Source: an uncultured Alphaproteobacteria bacterium
GTDB lineage: Bacteria; Pseudomonadota; Alphaproteobacteria; Rhodobacterales; Rhodobacteraceae
Assembly: GCA_929200255.1 (NCBI GenBank)
Contig: CAKMYZ010000001.1
Coordinates: forward strand, 62,001-126,000
DNA length: 64,000 nucleotides
Direction: 5' to 3'
Shown here: piece after piece, positions 36,777-44,726 of the stretch
Position numbering within the stretch: position 1 is the stretch's first letter
Layout of the letters: each line of letters begins with the position of its first letter
Program-made: the position numbers and the translations under genes
Notes under the pieces: model-generated
Databases searched by the model: none
What the model saw: the letters and a program-made list of their open reading frames with translations, nothing else
Told to the model about the DNA's origin: nothing

Positions 36777-36846
36777 CCTTCTGACATATCGGCGGCAGAT
36801 TGGGTCGATGGGACCCACAATGATGCAATTTGGAAGGAACTGACCA

Positions 36847-37410
36847 ATGCGTGCAATTATTATTCTCGTAGTTTTGGCTGTGCTGGGTTTTTTTGGTTAT
36901 CAATACGCGGCCGAAGGCCGTGGCCCGCGGGCGGCAATCGGCGTGCTGACAGGTGCAACACAAGAAGCCGAGCGTGTGGCCGCTGAGGCTGCTGCCGCAG
37001 CCGCCGAAGAAGCTGCTGCCGCTGATGCTGAAGAAGCCGCCGCTGCCGCCGAAGAAGCCGCTGCCGCTGCTGCTGAAGAAGCTGCTGCCGCTGCTGCTGA
37101 AGAAGCCGCCGCTGCCGCCGAAGAAGCTGCCGCCGCTGCTGCTGAAGAAGCTGCCGCTGAGGCGACAGAAGAAGCTGTCGAAGAGGCGGCTGAAGCCGTG
37201 GAAGAGGCTGGCGACGACCTGATGACGATGGCTGATGATCTGTTGACGCTTGACGGCTTTGATGCCGAGAAGGTCACCCAGCTTCTTGAGGGTTCCGATA
37301 TCCCGGACGATCAGAAAACAGCAATGACCAGCGCGCTGGACTTTGCCAAGGACAACCCTGCACTGCTGCAACCTGTTTTGGACAGCATCCGCGGCCTGCT
37401 TGGCCTGTAA
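36847..37410 (+). CDS. Membrane-anchored Ala/Glu-repeat protein
   Basis: The 187-residue protein has one N-terminal membrane helix ([19 protein letters not shown]). A low-complexity stretch (about residues 43-125) follows, made of EE plus five or six Ala in units of mostly 7 or 8 residues. The last 60 residues are ordinary ([20 protein letters not shown] and onward), with a small helical domain. The repeat should form one long helix with the Glu pairs on roughly one face. GGAAGGAA precedes the ATG. The function is unknown; a periplasmic spacer is a guess. Confidence 0.75.
   Translation: MRAIIILVVLAVLGFFGYQYAAEGRGPRAAIGVLTGATQEAERVAAEAAAAAAEEAAAADAEEAAAAAEEAAAAAAEEAAAAAAEEAAAAAEEAAAAAAEEAAAEATEEAVEEAAEAVEEAGDDLMTMADDLLTLDGFDAEKVTQLLEGSDIPDDQKTAMTSALDFAKDNPALLQPVLDSIRGLLGL
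36987..37180 (+). repeat. Tandem EE-Ala coding repeat
   Basis: Units of 21 or 24 bases built from GAAGAA and GCTGCCGCT-like codons repeat about seven times. Exact repeats this close are liable to gain or lose units by slippage. Confidence 0.8.
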
Positions 37411-37427
37411 GGCTTTACATACAAGAC

Positions 37428-37460
37428 AAAAGGCCGCGTCAGAATTGACGCGGCCTTTTT
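37428..37460. terminator. Two-way terminator between the Ala/Glu protein gene and fpr
   Basis: GGCCGCGTCA (37432-37441) pairs with TGACGCGGCC (37446-37455) around GAAT, with T5 on the right and A4 on the left. It serves the two convergent genes. Confidence 0.88.
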
Positions 37461-37479
37461 CATCTCCAGCGCATGTTTC

Positions 37480-38337
37480 TTAATCAAGAAACGCTTTCTC
37501 AACCACATAATGCTGCGGGTTTGAGTTGGCACCTTCTACCAAACCGTAGTCCTCAAACATCTCTTTGAGCTCGAGATTGAAAGCAAGGTTACCGCAGATC
37601 ATTGCGCGATCCGTCTCGGGCGACAGCGGTGGTACGCCCAGATCGGCAAAAGCCTGGCCCGAGCGCATCAGATCAGTGATACGGCCCATCTTGGGGCTCT
37701 CTTCGCGGGTGGTTGTCGGGTAGTACTTGATCTTCTTCCAAAAACCTTCGCCGATGACCTCATTGAGCAATTCATCGTCCTTGAGCGCTTCGATCAGATC
37801 ACGCCCATAGGTCAACTCACCGACCTCGCGGCAGGTATGGGTGATGATCACCTCATCATAGTCTTCGTAGGTCTGCGGTTCGCGCAGCAGTGATGCGAAG
37901 GGCGCAAAACCAGTGCCGGTGGCAAAGAACCAGATGCGCTTGCCGGGCAGCAGGGCGTCGTGGACCAATGTGCCAACTGGTTTCGGGCGCAAGATCAGTT
38001 CGTCACCCGGTTTGATATGTTGCAGCCTAGACGTCAGTGGACCGTCTTGCACTTTGATCGAATAAAACTCCAATTCCTCATCCCAAGAGGGGGAAGCAAT
38101 GGAGTAGGCGCGCAGTAGTGGTTTTTGCTTGCCTGTTTCCGGGTGCGGATCGCCCATCAGGCCAATCATCACAAATTCACCAGATCGGAAGCGTAGCGAC
38201 GCAGGGCGCGTCACGCGAAACGAAAAAAGCCGATCGGTGTAATGCTTCACGTCCGTTACGATCTGCGCGTCGGGCAGGGTGGGGACGGCTTTGGCGGTGT
38301 CTCGGGTCACGGGTGTTTGCTCGGTCATATGTGTCAT
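37480..38337 (-). CDS. fpr: Ferredoxin-NADP reductase
   Basis: A 285-residue flavoprotein with FAD motif LRAYSIASPSWDEELEFYS, the NADPH-binding loop FFATGTGFAPFASLLR and AMICGNLAFNLELKEMF near the end. It is the last gene of the cysG-cysI-cysH run and could supply electrons, through ferredoxin, to the sulfite reductase. The gap from DUF934 is 58 bases, so it may also have its own promoter. Confidence 0.9.
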   Translation of the reverse strand: MTHMTEQTPVTRDTAKAVPTLPDAQIVTDVKHYTDRLFSFRVTRPASLRFRSGEFVMIGLMGDPHPETGKQKPLLRAYSIASPSWDEELEFYSIKVQDGPLTSRLQHIKPGDELILRPKPVGTLVHDALLPGKRIWFFATGTGFAPFASLLREPQTYEDYDEVIITHTCREVGELTYGRDLIEALKDDELLNEVIGEGFWKKIKYYPTTTREESPKMGRITDLMRSGQAFADLGVPPLSPETDRAMICGNLAFNLELKEMFEDYGLVEGANSNPQHYVVEKAFLD

Positions 38338-38395
38338 GGCGGCCTGATAGGACCGCCCTCCGGTTTAGTCATTGATCTGGATCAGGGAAAGGGGA

Positions 38396-38809
38396 TTACC
38401 CGCGCAGGCGTGCCTGATAGTGGTGATTCTGCCAGTCCGCCCGGAACTGCCACTGGTCTTCGGGCTGGCGCGCGGCAAGCGCGTGGTCGATTTCGACCTC
38501 GTCAAAACCTGACCGCCGCGCCATCGCGTATTGGTCCGCGAGCACATGACCTTTGGCGCGCAAACGCCCCTTGTAGCCCGCGCGGCGCAGCATCGCGGCC
38601 AATGTGAACCCACGCCCATCAGCAGATGACGGGAAGTCGATGCGGATCATTGCGGCATTGTTCAACCCGGCCAATGCTGTGGGCGCTGCGTCAGACGGCA
38701 GATCAATGCCGTAATCGCAATCGTTCGCCGCAAGTTCATCCAAGGCAACGAAACCGCAGGTGAAATCATCAGGGACAAACCCCGCATCCGTCACAATCAC
38801 GCTCGTCAT
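38396..38809 (-). CDS. DUF934 family protein (sulfite reduction operon)
   Basis: The start is the ATG at 38809 overlapping the cysH stop, giving 137 residues. It has the DUF934 pattern FPSSADGRGFTLAAMLRRAGYKGRLRAKG and ends DQWQFRADWQNHHYQARLRG, both within the family's usual range. DUF934 genes travel with cysI and cysH in Proteobacteria, and the molecular role is not established. Confidence 0.85.
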   Translation of the reverse strand: MTSVIVTDAGFVPDDFTCGFVALDELAANDCDYGIDLPSDAAPTALAGLNNAAMIRIDFPSSADGRGFTLAAMLRRAGYKGRLRAKGHVLADQYAMARRSGFDEVEIDHALAARQPEDQWQFRADWQNHHYQARLRG

Positions 38810-39525
38810 GCTGCTTGTCCTTCCCGTGTTGCTTTGCCATCCGCAAAATGGATGCCGCATTCAGTTTTTTCACTGTTGCGCCAACGGCCTGCACGTGGGT
38901 CTTCATGATCACTAACCCGGGTGGTGCAGGGCATGCAGCCCACGGAAGGATAGCCCTTTGCCACCAGAGGGTGACGCGGCAGGTCATGCTGGTCCATGTA
39001 GGATTTCAGATCATCCGCACTCCATTTCGCCAGCGGGTTGATCTTGATCTTGCGGCCGTCTTTTTCAAAAAGCGGGAGTTGCGCGCGCTGCCCACCCTGG
39101 AACTGCTTGCGGCCGGCAATCCATCCGTTGAAATCCCGCAAGGCGGCGTTCAGCGGGCGGGTCTTACGCAGGTCACAGCAAGCATCGGTGTCCGCCAAAT
39201 GCAAAATACCGTCCACGTCCTCGGTCAGCACATCGTTGCGGTTAGGTGTGATCACCCGCAGATCAGTTAGCCCCAGCATCGCCGCGACCTCGCGCTGATA
39301 AGTGAGTGTTTCGGGGAACAGCATTTCGGTATCCAGAAAGATCACCGGTGTTGCTTTGTTGATCTGAGCGATCACATGCAGCAGCACAACGCTTTCGGCA
39401 CCAAAGGATGACACAAGGGCCACTGGCCCGATTTGCACATCCTCCAAGGCGTGGCGCAGCACAGTTTCCGTGTCAGACTTATGGTGCAGGATATTTCGGC
39501 GCTCGGCCAGATCCTTAAGCGGCAT
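38806..39525 (-). CDS. cysH: APS/PAPS reductase with 4Fe-4S cluster
   Basis: The start is the ATG at 39525 (MPLKDLAERRN), which overlaps the cysI stop by 11 bases, giving 239 residues. The double Cys in TDACCDLRKTRP and the CMPC in VGCMPCTT form the CC-C-x2-C signature of the Fe-S type that reduces APS (often also PAPS), and ECGIH carries the catalytic Cys. ATP pyrophosphatase-type SSFGAESVVLLH is present. It gives sulfite for cysI. Confidence 0.93.
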   Translation of the reverse strand: MPLKDLAERRNILHHKSDTETVLRHALEDVQIGPVALVSSFGAESVVLLHVIAQINKATPVIFLDTEMLFPETLTYQREVAAMLGLTDLRVITPNRNDVLTEDVDGILHLADTDACCDLRKTRPLNAALRDFNGWIAGRKQFQGGQRAQLPLFEKDGRKIKINPLAKWSADDLKSYMDQHDLPRHPLVAKGYPSVGCMPCTTRVSDHEDPRAGRWRNSEKTECGIHFADGKATREGQAA

Positions 39526-41185
39526 TTGCTTTGTCCTCTGCTGGATACAGGATGGCTTTGAAGGGTTCCATGCCAAGACGGCGATAGGTTTGCAGGAAAG
39601 TTTCTTCGGGCGCGCTGCGCAGATCGAGGTAACCTGTCACCAGACGCTCGATCGCGGGCACAATTTCGTCGGCGCTGAAACCAGGGCCTGCGCGTTCGCC
39701 GATTGTCGTGGTTTCGGTGCTGTCACCGCCCAGCGTGATCTGGTAGTTTTCGACGCCGGCCCGATCAAGGCCAAGGATCCCGATGTGCCCGACATGGTGG
39801 TGCCCACAGGCGTTGATGCAGCCGGAGATCTTGATTTTCAGCGCGCCAATCTTATGCTCGATCTTCAGCTCATCAAACCGGGTCGCGATTTCCTGTGCGA
39901 TTGGGATCGACCGGGCCGTGGCCAGCGCACAGTAGTCCATGCCGGGGCAGGCGATAATGTCGGACGCAAGGCCGATATTCGCGGTCGCCAGATCCGCCGC
40001 GCGCAGTGCGGCATATACCTTAGCAAGGTCCGCTTTGTGGACATGTGGCAGGATCACGTTCTGTTCGTGGCTGATGCGCAGCTCACCATGGCCATATTGT
40101 TCGGCCAGATCGGCCATCACGCGCATCTGGTCGGATGTGGCGTCACCCGGCGTCGCACCGTGTTTTTTGATGCTGATAGAGACGATGGCATAGCCATCGG
40201 CCTTATGCTGGGCGAGGTTCGTATCGGTCCAGGACCGGAACGCCGGGTTGGCAAGGCGGGCTTCTTCATAGCCTGCGGTTGACTTGACCGCGAAGGCAGG
40301 CGGCGCGAAAGCCGCTTCGATTTCCGCCAGCAATTCCTGATCAACGCCAGAGAAACCGGCGCGGATCGTTGCAAAACGCTCTTCCACAAGCTCTTGGATA
40401 TTCTCAAGCCCATTCTCATGAACGGTGATCTTGATCCGTGCCTTGTATTTATTGTCGCGGCGGCCCAGCAGGTTGTAGACGCTGACAATCGCCTCGCAGT
40501 AGGGCAGCAGATCGGCCTTGGGCAGGAAGGCGCGCAGCACCTTGCCCACCATGGGCGTGCGGCCAAGGCCCCCGCCGACGATCACCTCAAAGCCGGGCTC
40601 GCCTGCGTCATTGCGCACCATGCGCAACCCGATGTCATGCGCTTTGGTGACCGCACGGTCATGGGCGGCGCCTGTCACGGCAATCTTGAACTTGCGGGGC
40701 AGGAACTGGAATTCAGGGTGGTCGGTGGACCACTGGCGCAGCAGTTCGGCCACCGGGCGGGGGTCTTCGATTTCATCGGCAGCGGCCCCGGCGAAATGGT
40801 CAGCCGTCACATTGCGGATGGTGTTGCCGGAGGTCTGGATCGCATGCATGCCCACATCGGCCAAGGCGTCCAGCATATCCGGCACGTCCGCCAACTTGGG
40901 CCAGTTGTACTGGATGTTCTGCCGCGTGGTGAAATGGCCATAGCCCTTGTCCCACTTGTCCGCGATAAACGCCAACTGGCGCATCTGGGATGGATTCAGC
41001 GTGCCATAAGGGACCGCCACGCGCAGCATATAGGCGTGCAGCTGCAGATAGAGGCCATTCATCAGGCGTAGTGGCTTGAACTCGTCTTCGGTCAGCGAGC
41101 CATCAATGCGACGTGCCACCTGACCACGGAACTGGGCCACACGCGAACGGACAAACGCCGCATCAAAATCATTGTAGGTGTACAT
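39515..41185 (-). CDS. cysI: Sulfite reductase hemoprotein CysI
   Basis: The 556-residue siroheme/4Fe-4S enzyme reduces sulfite to sulfide. It has FTTRQNIQYNW, the substrate region IRNVTADHFAG, and the cluster cysteines in ACPGMDYCALATARS (C-x5-C) and SGCINACGHHHVGHIG (C-x3-C). There is no cysJ flavoprotein nearby, so reduction probably comes from ferredoxin via the fpr product encoded downstream. The start shares a TAATG junction with DUF2849. Confidence 0.93.
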   Translation of the reverse strand: MYTYNDFDAAFVRSRVAQFRGQVARRIDGSLTEDEFKPLRLMNGLYLQLHAYMLRVAVPYGTLNPSQMRQLAFIADKWDKGYGHFTTRQNIQYNWPKLADVPDMLDALADVGMHAIQTSGNTIRNVTADHFAGAAADEIEDPRPVAELLRQWSTDHPEFQFLPRKFKIAVTGAAHDRAVTKAHDIGLRMVRNDAGEPGFEVIVGGGLGRTPMVGKVLRAFLPKADLLPYCEAIVSVYNLLGRRDNKYKARIKITVHENGLENIQELVEERFATIRAGFSGVDQELLAEIEAAFAPPAFAVKSTAGYEEARLANPAFRSWTDTNLAQHKADGYAIVSISIKKHGATPGDATSDQMRVMADLAEQYGHGELRISHEQNVILPHVHKADLAKVYAALRAADLATANIGLASDIIACPGMDYCALATARSIPIAQEIATRFDELKIEHKIGALKIKISGCINACGHHHVGHIGILGLDRAGVENYQITLGGDSTETTTIGERAGPGFSADEIVPAIERLVTGYLDLRSAPEETFLQTYRRLGMEPFKAILYPAEDKANAA

Positions 41186-41487
41186 TATGAAAGCTCCACT
41201 TGCTTGCCATGGGCGTAGTTTGATGGGCCACGAGTGCGGAAATCTTCCCTGAAATGCGTGGGTTCGGGGCCATCATCGCCCGGCTTGGCATCGGCCAGGT
41301 AGGCGCCGGCGATTTCATCGGCGCGGGCTTGTGCCTCCAGCAGGCGCAGGTCGGCGTGGGCCTCATCTGTCAGCAATTCGGCTTTGCGGATGTCGCGGGT
41401 CCATGTGTCGGTTTCGGTCAACCAAACGGCATCACCTTCCAACAATGCGTTGGCGGTCACGACCTTGGGTGTAAATGTGCGGGCCAT
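41185..41487 (-). CDS. DUF2849 family protein
   Basis: A 100-residue protein (ARTFTPKVVTANALLEGDAVWLT at the start) lies between cysG and cysI, with TAATG overlaps at both ends. DUF2849 is nearly always in this position in Alphaproteobacteria and is thought to be linked to sulfite or nitrite reductase, but its role is unknown. Confidence 0.88.
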   Translation of the reverse strand: MARTFTPKVVTANALLEGDAVWLTETDTWTRDIRKAELLTDEAHADLRLLEAQARADEIAGAYLADAKPGDDGPEPTHFREDFRTRGPSNYAHGKQVELS

Positions 41488-42875
41488 TATGCAAACTCCC
41501 TAAGATTTTCTGCGCGGGCTTGGGCGTCGCGCGGGGCAAGGCCATAGAATGTAATCGCGGGCCCTTTCAGATCGGCCTGCGTCATCGTTGGTTCCATCTC
41601 GACCAATGTGGTCGCGATAATGCGCTGGTCTGCGCGGCTAACGTTTTCGATGATGGTCACGGGCGTGCTGGGATCAGCGCCATGCATCAGCAAGCGGCCT
41701 TGGATGAACCGTGCGGATTTCTTGCCCATGTAGATCGCGGCGACTTCGCCCGGTGCGGCAAGCGCTTTCCAATCGTGATCGGCATAGCCTTTGGTGTCAT
41801 GCCCGGTAATCAGGCGCACGGCAGAGTTTCGGTGCCGCTTGGTCAGGCTTTGCCCGATGTTGGCCACCGCAGCAGAGGCGGCGGTGATGCCGGGAATGAC
41901 GCGGTAGGGGATATCGTGGGCCTCAATCGCCTCAATCTCTTCGTCCAGCCGGCCGAACACCGTTGGGTCACCGGCTTTCAGGCGCACAACATGATGCCCG
42001 TCCAGCGCGTGGCGCACGATCAGCGCGTCGATGTCCGACTGCAGCATCGCTTTGCCGAAACCCTCTTTGCCTGCATCAATGATGATCGCCTCGCGACGGG
42101 CCAGTTCAAGGATTTCACCTGTGACCAAACGGTCATGGATCACGACATCGGCCTTATCCAGCGCATTGCGGGCCTTGAGCGTCAGTAATTCAGGATCACC
42201 GGGGCCAGCGCCAACCAGATCGACGGAACCTTGTTTGTCTGTTGCCATCACATGGGTGTCGAGCAGGGTTTCCAGCGCAGGGATCACGGCAGCTTCGCCC
42301 GCGTCCAGTGCCTTGGGGCCTGCGCCGAAATAGAACGATGTCCAAAAATCACGGCGCTTGCGGCCCATTGGCAAGATATCAACCGCATGGCGGAATGTCT
42401 TGCCGATGCGGGCCAGCACGCCAAGCGATGTCGGCAGGCGTTCCTCAAGATCAGCCTTGATCGCACGTGCCAACACCGGGGCAGCGCCTTCGGTGCCGAT
42501 GGCAACCGTCACCGGGTCGCGGTCCACGATGGCGGGCGTGATGAATTGGCTGTCGGCAAGGTTATCAACGATGTTGACCAGCGCGCCTTCGGCATGGGCA
42601 ATGGCCGCCACGCGGGCATCTTCGGCGTCATCTTCGTTGGCGGCATAGAACAGGGCGGCACCAGCTGCATCACCGGGCTCCATCGCGCGCTCAACAAACC
42701 GCAGCTTGCCTTGGGCCGCCCATTTGCGGATGTCACCTGAAATTTCTGCGGCGATCACGGTCAGCTGTGCCTCGGTCTTCATCAACAGCCGCAGCTTGGC
42801 CATAGCGGCATCGCCACCGCCCGACAGGACGATGCGGTGGCCTTCGACGGCAAGGAAGATGGGAAAGTGCTTCAT
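41487..42875 (-). CDS. cysG: Siroheme synthase CysG
   Basis: This 462-residue bifunctional enzyme makes siroheme from uroporphyrinogen III. The N-terminal dehydrogenase/chelatase part starts MKHFPIFLAVEGHRIVLSGGG at 42875, the ATG preceded by AGGTT. The C-terminal SAM methyltransferase has VDLVGAGPGDPELLTLKA, VRLKAGDPTVFGRLDEE and PGITAASAAVANIG. It opens the sulfur operon and diverges from the Lrp/AsnC regulator. Confidence 0.94.
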   Translation of the reverse strand: MKHFPIFLAVEGHRIVLSGGGDAAMAKLRLLMKTEAQLTVIAAEISGDIRKWAAQGKLRFVERAMEPGDAAGAALFYAANEDDAEDARVAAIAHAEGALVNIVDNLADSQFITPAIVDRDPVTVAIGTEGAAPVLARAIKADLEERLPTSLGVLARIGKTFRHAVDILPMGRKRRDFWTSFYFGAGPKALDAGEAAVIPALETLLDTHVMATDKQGSVDLVGAGPGDPELLTLKARNALDKADVVIHDRLVTGEILELARREAIIIDAGKEGFGKAMLQSDIDALIVRHALDGHHVVRLKAGDPTVFGRLDEEIEAIEAHDIPYRVIPGITAASAAVANIGQSLTKRHRNSAVRLITGHDTKGYADHDWKALAAPGEVAAIYMGKKSARFIQGRLLMHGADPSTPVTIIENVSRADQRIIATTLVEMEPTMTQADLKGPAITFYGLAPRDAQARAENLREFA

Positions 42876-42903
42876 AGCGAACCTCAATTTCTTGGGTTTA
42901 ATA

Positions 42904-42918
42904 TAGAATATTGTTCTG
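42904..42918. promoter_or_regulatory. Lrp/AsnC-type operator between cysG and its regulator
   Basis: TAGAATATTGTTCTG is a near-perfect 15-bp inverted repeat with an AT centre, the shape expected for Lrp/AsnC-family sites. It sits in the divergent control region of cysG and the Lrp-like gene. Confidence 0.5.
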
Positions 42919-43009
42919 CTATTTGCCTCCCCCAGGCGGCAGTTAAGGACACGTGTTCTGTGTTGGTCGCATTTCGGACCGTGTGTCCTATGATTTTGGA
43001 GAATTGAGA

Positions 43010-43471
43010 ATGTCAGTGCGGATCGACGCCACAGACCGGAAGATTTTGGCAGCATTGCAAGCGGATGCAGCGCAGTCATTGGACGAAATTGCCAAAACTG
43101 TGGGCTCGTCCAAGACGCCGGTATGGAATCGCATCCGCAAAATGCGCGAGGCGGGAGTCATTGGGCAGCAGACGGTCCTGTTGGATGCCGAGGCGCTGGG
43201 GTTCGAGGCATGTTTCTTTGTTCTGATCCGCACGTCAGAGCATGATGCGGAGTGGCAAAAGCGGTTCCTCAAGGCGCTCAAGGCGCGGCCCGAGGTGCAA
43301 GAGGCGCATCGTTTGGCGGGGGATATCGACTATATCCTGAAGGTTCGGGTGCGGAATGCGCGTGCCTATGACACCTTCTATCAGGCGCTGATATCGGAGG
43401 TCAAAGTGCACAATGTGACCGCGCTTTTATCGATGGAAGAGATTAAATCAACGGTGGCTTTGCCGTTGTAG
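43010..43471 (+). CDS. Lrp/AsnC family regulator
   Basis: The start is the ATG at 43010, with GGAG 8 bases upstream, giving 153 residues. It has an N-terminal HTH (IDATDRKILAALQADAAQSL, SKTPVWNRIRKMREAGVI) and a C-terminal RAM ligand domain (HRLAGDIDYILKVRVRNARAYDTFY). Its divergence from the cysG operon suggests it controls sulfate assimilation, a common arrangement in Rhodobacterales. Confidence 0.9.
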   Translation: MSVRIDATDRKILAALQADAAQSLDEIAKTVGSSKTPVWNRIRKMREAGVIGQQTVLLDAEALGFEACFFVLIRTSEHDAEWQKRFLKALKARPEVQEAHRLAGDIDYILKVRVRNARAYDTFYQALISEVKVHNVTALLSMEEIKSTVALPL

Positions 43472-43483
43472 GTTGCCATAATT

Positions 43484-43496
43484 TGAACAATGTTCA
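43484..43496. promoter_or_regulatory. Palindromic operator, upstream copy
   Basis: TGAACAATGTTCA is a 13-bp perfect palindrome. It lies 9 bases before the -35 of the putative lipoprotein promoter and matches the core of a second site at 43536-43552. Confidence 0.6.
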
Positions 43497-43505
43497 CTTT
43501 TCCTC

Positions 43506-43533
43506 TTGACGCGGATGGTGTCTGCTCTGTATT
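43506..43533 (+). promoter_or_regulatory. Sigma-70-like promoter of the lipoprotein/DUF2145 unit
   Basis: TTGACG (43506-43511) and TGTATT (43528-43533) are spaced 16 bases apart. Palindromes flank the promoter on both sides. Confidence 0.55.
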
Positions 43534-43535
43534 GA

Positions 43536-43552
43536 TTTGAACATCGTTCAAA
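43536..43552. promoter_or_regulatory. Palindromic operator, downstream copy
   Basis: TTTGAACATCGTTCAAA has 7-bp arms around ATC and begins two bases after the -10 box. Binding here would block transcription start, as with TetR-type repressors. The repressor gene is not in the immediate neighbourhood. Confidence 0.6.
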
Positions 43553-43564
43553 ATGGAGAAACCC

Positions 43565-43915
43565 ATGCATCGCCTTATTATCTCAGGAAGCGTTACAGCG
43601 CTCATTCTCACGTCGGCCTGCGCGTCCCCCAGTGCACAACACGCTGCGGCCTCTGCCGATCACAGTGCGCAGGCGGCAGGGCATAGTGTTGCGGCCGGGG
43701 CCACCGGAGTGGCGACCGTGTCAGCCGTACCGGTGGTTGCGGCGGGCTCTGTCCTTGCGATTACGGGGGCTGCCATTGAAAGCATTGGGACAGCGTCGGT
43801 CGATGCAGGGACTGCGGTGTTGAACACTGGGCTGGGCCCCACCCCGCAGCAGATCTGTCTGGGCCCCCCCATGCCACATTGCGTGGCACCACAAGCCGCA
43901 CCAAGCTTGGAGTAA
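43565..43915 (+). CDS. Small Ala/Gly-rich lipoprotein
   Basis: The start is the ATG at 43565 after GGAGA, giving 116 residues. A lipoprotein signal (LIISGSVTALILTSAC) has Cys19 as the likely lipidated residue. The mature part is Ala/Ser/Gly-rich with a hydrophobic segment (VVAAGSVLAITGAAIESIG) and two Cys near the end. No family was recognised. It is 4 bases before the DUF2145 gene and shares its promoter. Confidence 0.75.
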   Translation: MHRLIISGSVTALILTSACASPSAQHAAASADHSAQAAGHSVAAGATGVATVSAVPVVAAGSVLAITGAAIESIGTASVDAGTAVLNTGLGPTPQQICLGPPMPHCVAPQAAPSLE

Positions 43916-43919
43916 GGTT

Positions 43920-44726
43920 ATGAAACTTAAATGCATTTTGACAGCTCTCGCATTTGGTATCGCAACGCTTGCCCCGCTGAGCGCAACAGCAGGCAGCTCG
44001 GCCGCTGCCAATCCCGTCCTGCCTGCCGCTGATGTGGCAACCTTCGCAAACCGGGTACAGCGCGATCTTGCATCGCGAGGCGCCAATGTCGTCATCGTAT
44101 CACGGGTGGGCCGCGATCCATCGGTTCTGCCTGACGGGATCAACTACACCCATGTGGCGTTCTGGGTCTACTCGCGGATTACCCAGGCGGATGGCAGCAC
44201 TGGCATGGGATACCGGGTTTATAACCTTTATCAACAAGAGGGGGATCTGACGCGCAGTGATCTTGTGCAGGACACGCCCGGTGATTTCTTTGCCGGTGCG
44301 CACAATCTGGATGCTGGCGTCATTATCCCTGACCCGCGTTTGCAGAGGAAGCTGATAGATGTGATCTCTAGCCCGACCTATGCGGCGCTGCATAATGCCA
44401 ATTATTCGGTGCTGGCCAATCCGCGATCCGGGCAGTTTCAGAACTGCACCGAACATACGCTCGATGTGCTGATGGCGGCCCTTTATGGCACAAACGACCG
44501 GCAGCAGATCAAAGCGAATATCGCCGCGCATTTCACGCCGCAGCCGGTGGCTTTGAACGGGTTGCAGCGCTTGTTTGCACCTGCTGCATCGGGGGCCCTG
44601 ACGACGGCGGATCACGGTCAATCCGTGGGCACAGCGACATTCGGGTCGATTGCACGCTTCATGCAGGCACACGACTTGAGTGATGAGACCTACCGCATCA
44701 CACCGGAACGCCTTATTCGGTTCTAG
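43920..44726 (+). CDS. DUF2145 family exported protein
   Basis: The 268-residue protein has a signal peptide (cleavage after LSATA near 23) and DUF2145 features: VSRVGRDPSVLPDGINYTHVAF, GYRVYNLYQQEGD, and FQNCTEHTLDVLMAALYG. The arrangement of H, C and N in NYTHVAF and NCTEHTLD resembles a papain-like or NlpC-related cysteine hydrolase layout, which is inference. It is cotranscribed with the lipoprotein gene. Confidence 0.82.
   Translation: MKLKCILTALAFGIATLAPLSATAGSSAAANPVLPAADVATFANRVQRDLASRGANVVIVSRVGRDPSVLPDGINYTHVAFWVYSRITQADGSTGMGYRVYNLYQQEGDLTRSDLVQDTPGDFFAGAHNLDAGVIIPDPRLQRKLIDVISSPTYAALHNANYSVLANPRSGQFQNCTEHTLDVLMAALYGTNDRQQIKANIAAHFTPQPVALNGLQRLFAPAASGALTTADHGQSVGTATFGSIARFMQAHDLSDETYRITPERLIRF

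Noticed and set aside
36900-37277. Long Ser/Ala ORF on the minus strand opposite the Ala/Glu repeat
   Set aside because: It is a mirror of the low-complexity repeat; the plus-strand frame has a start signal, anchor and terminator.
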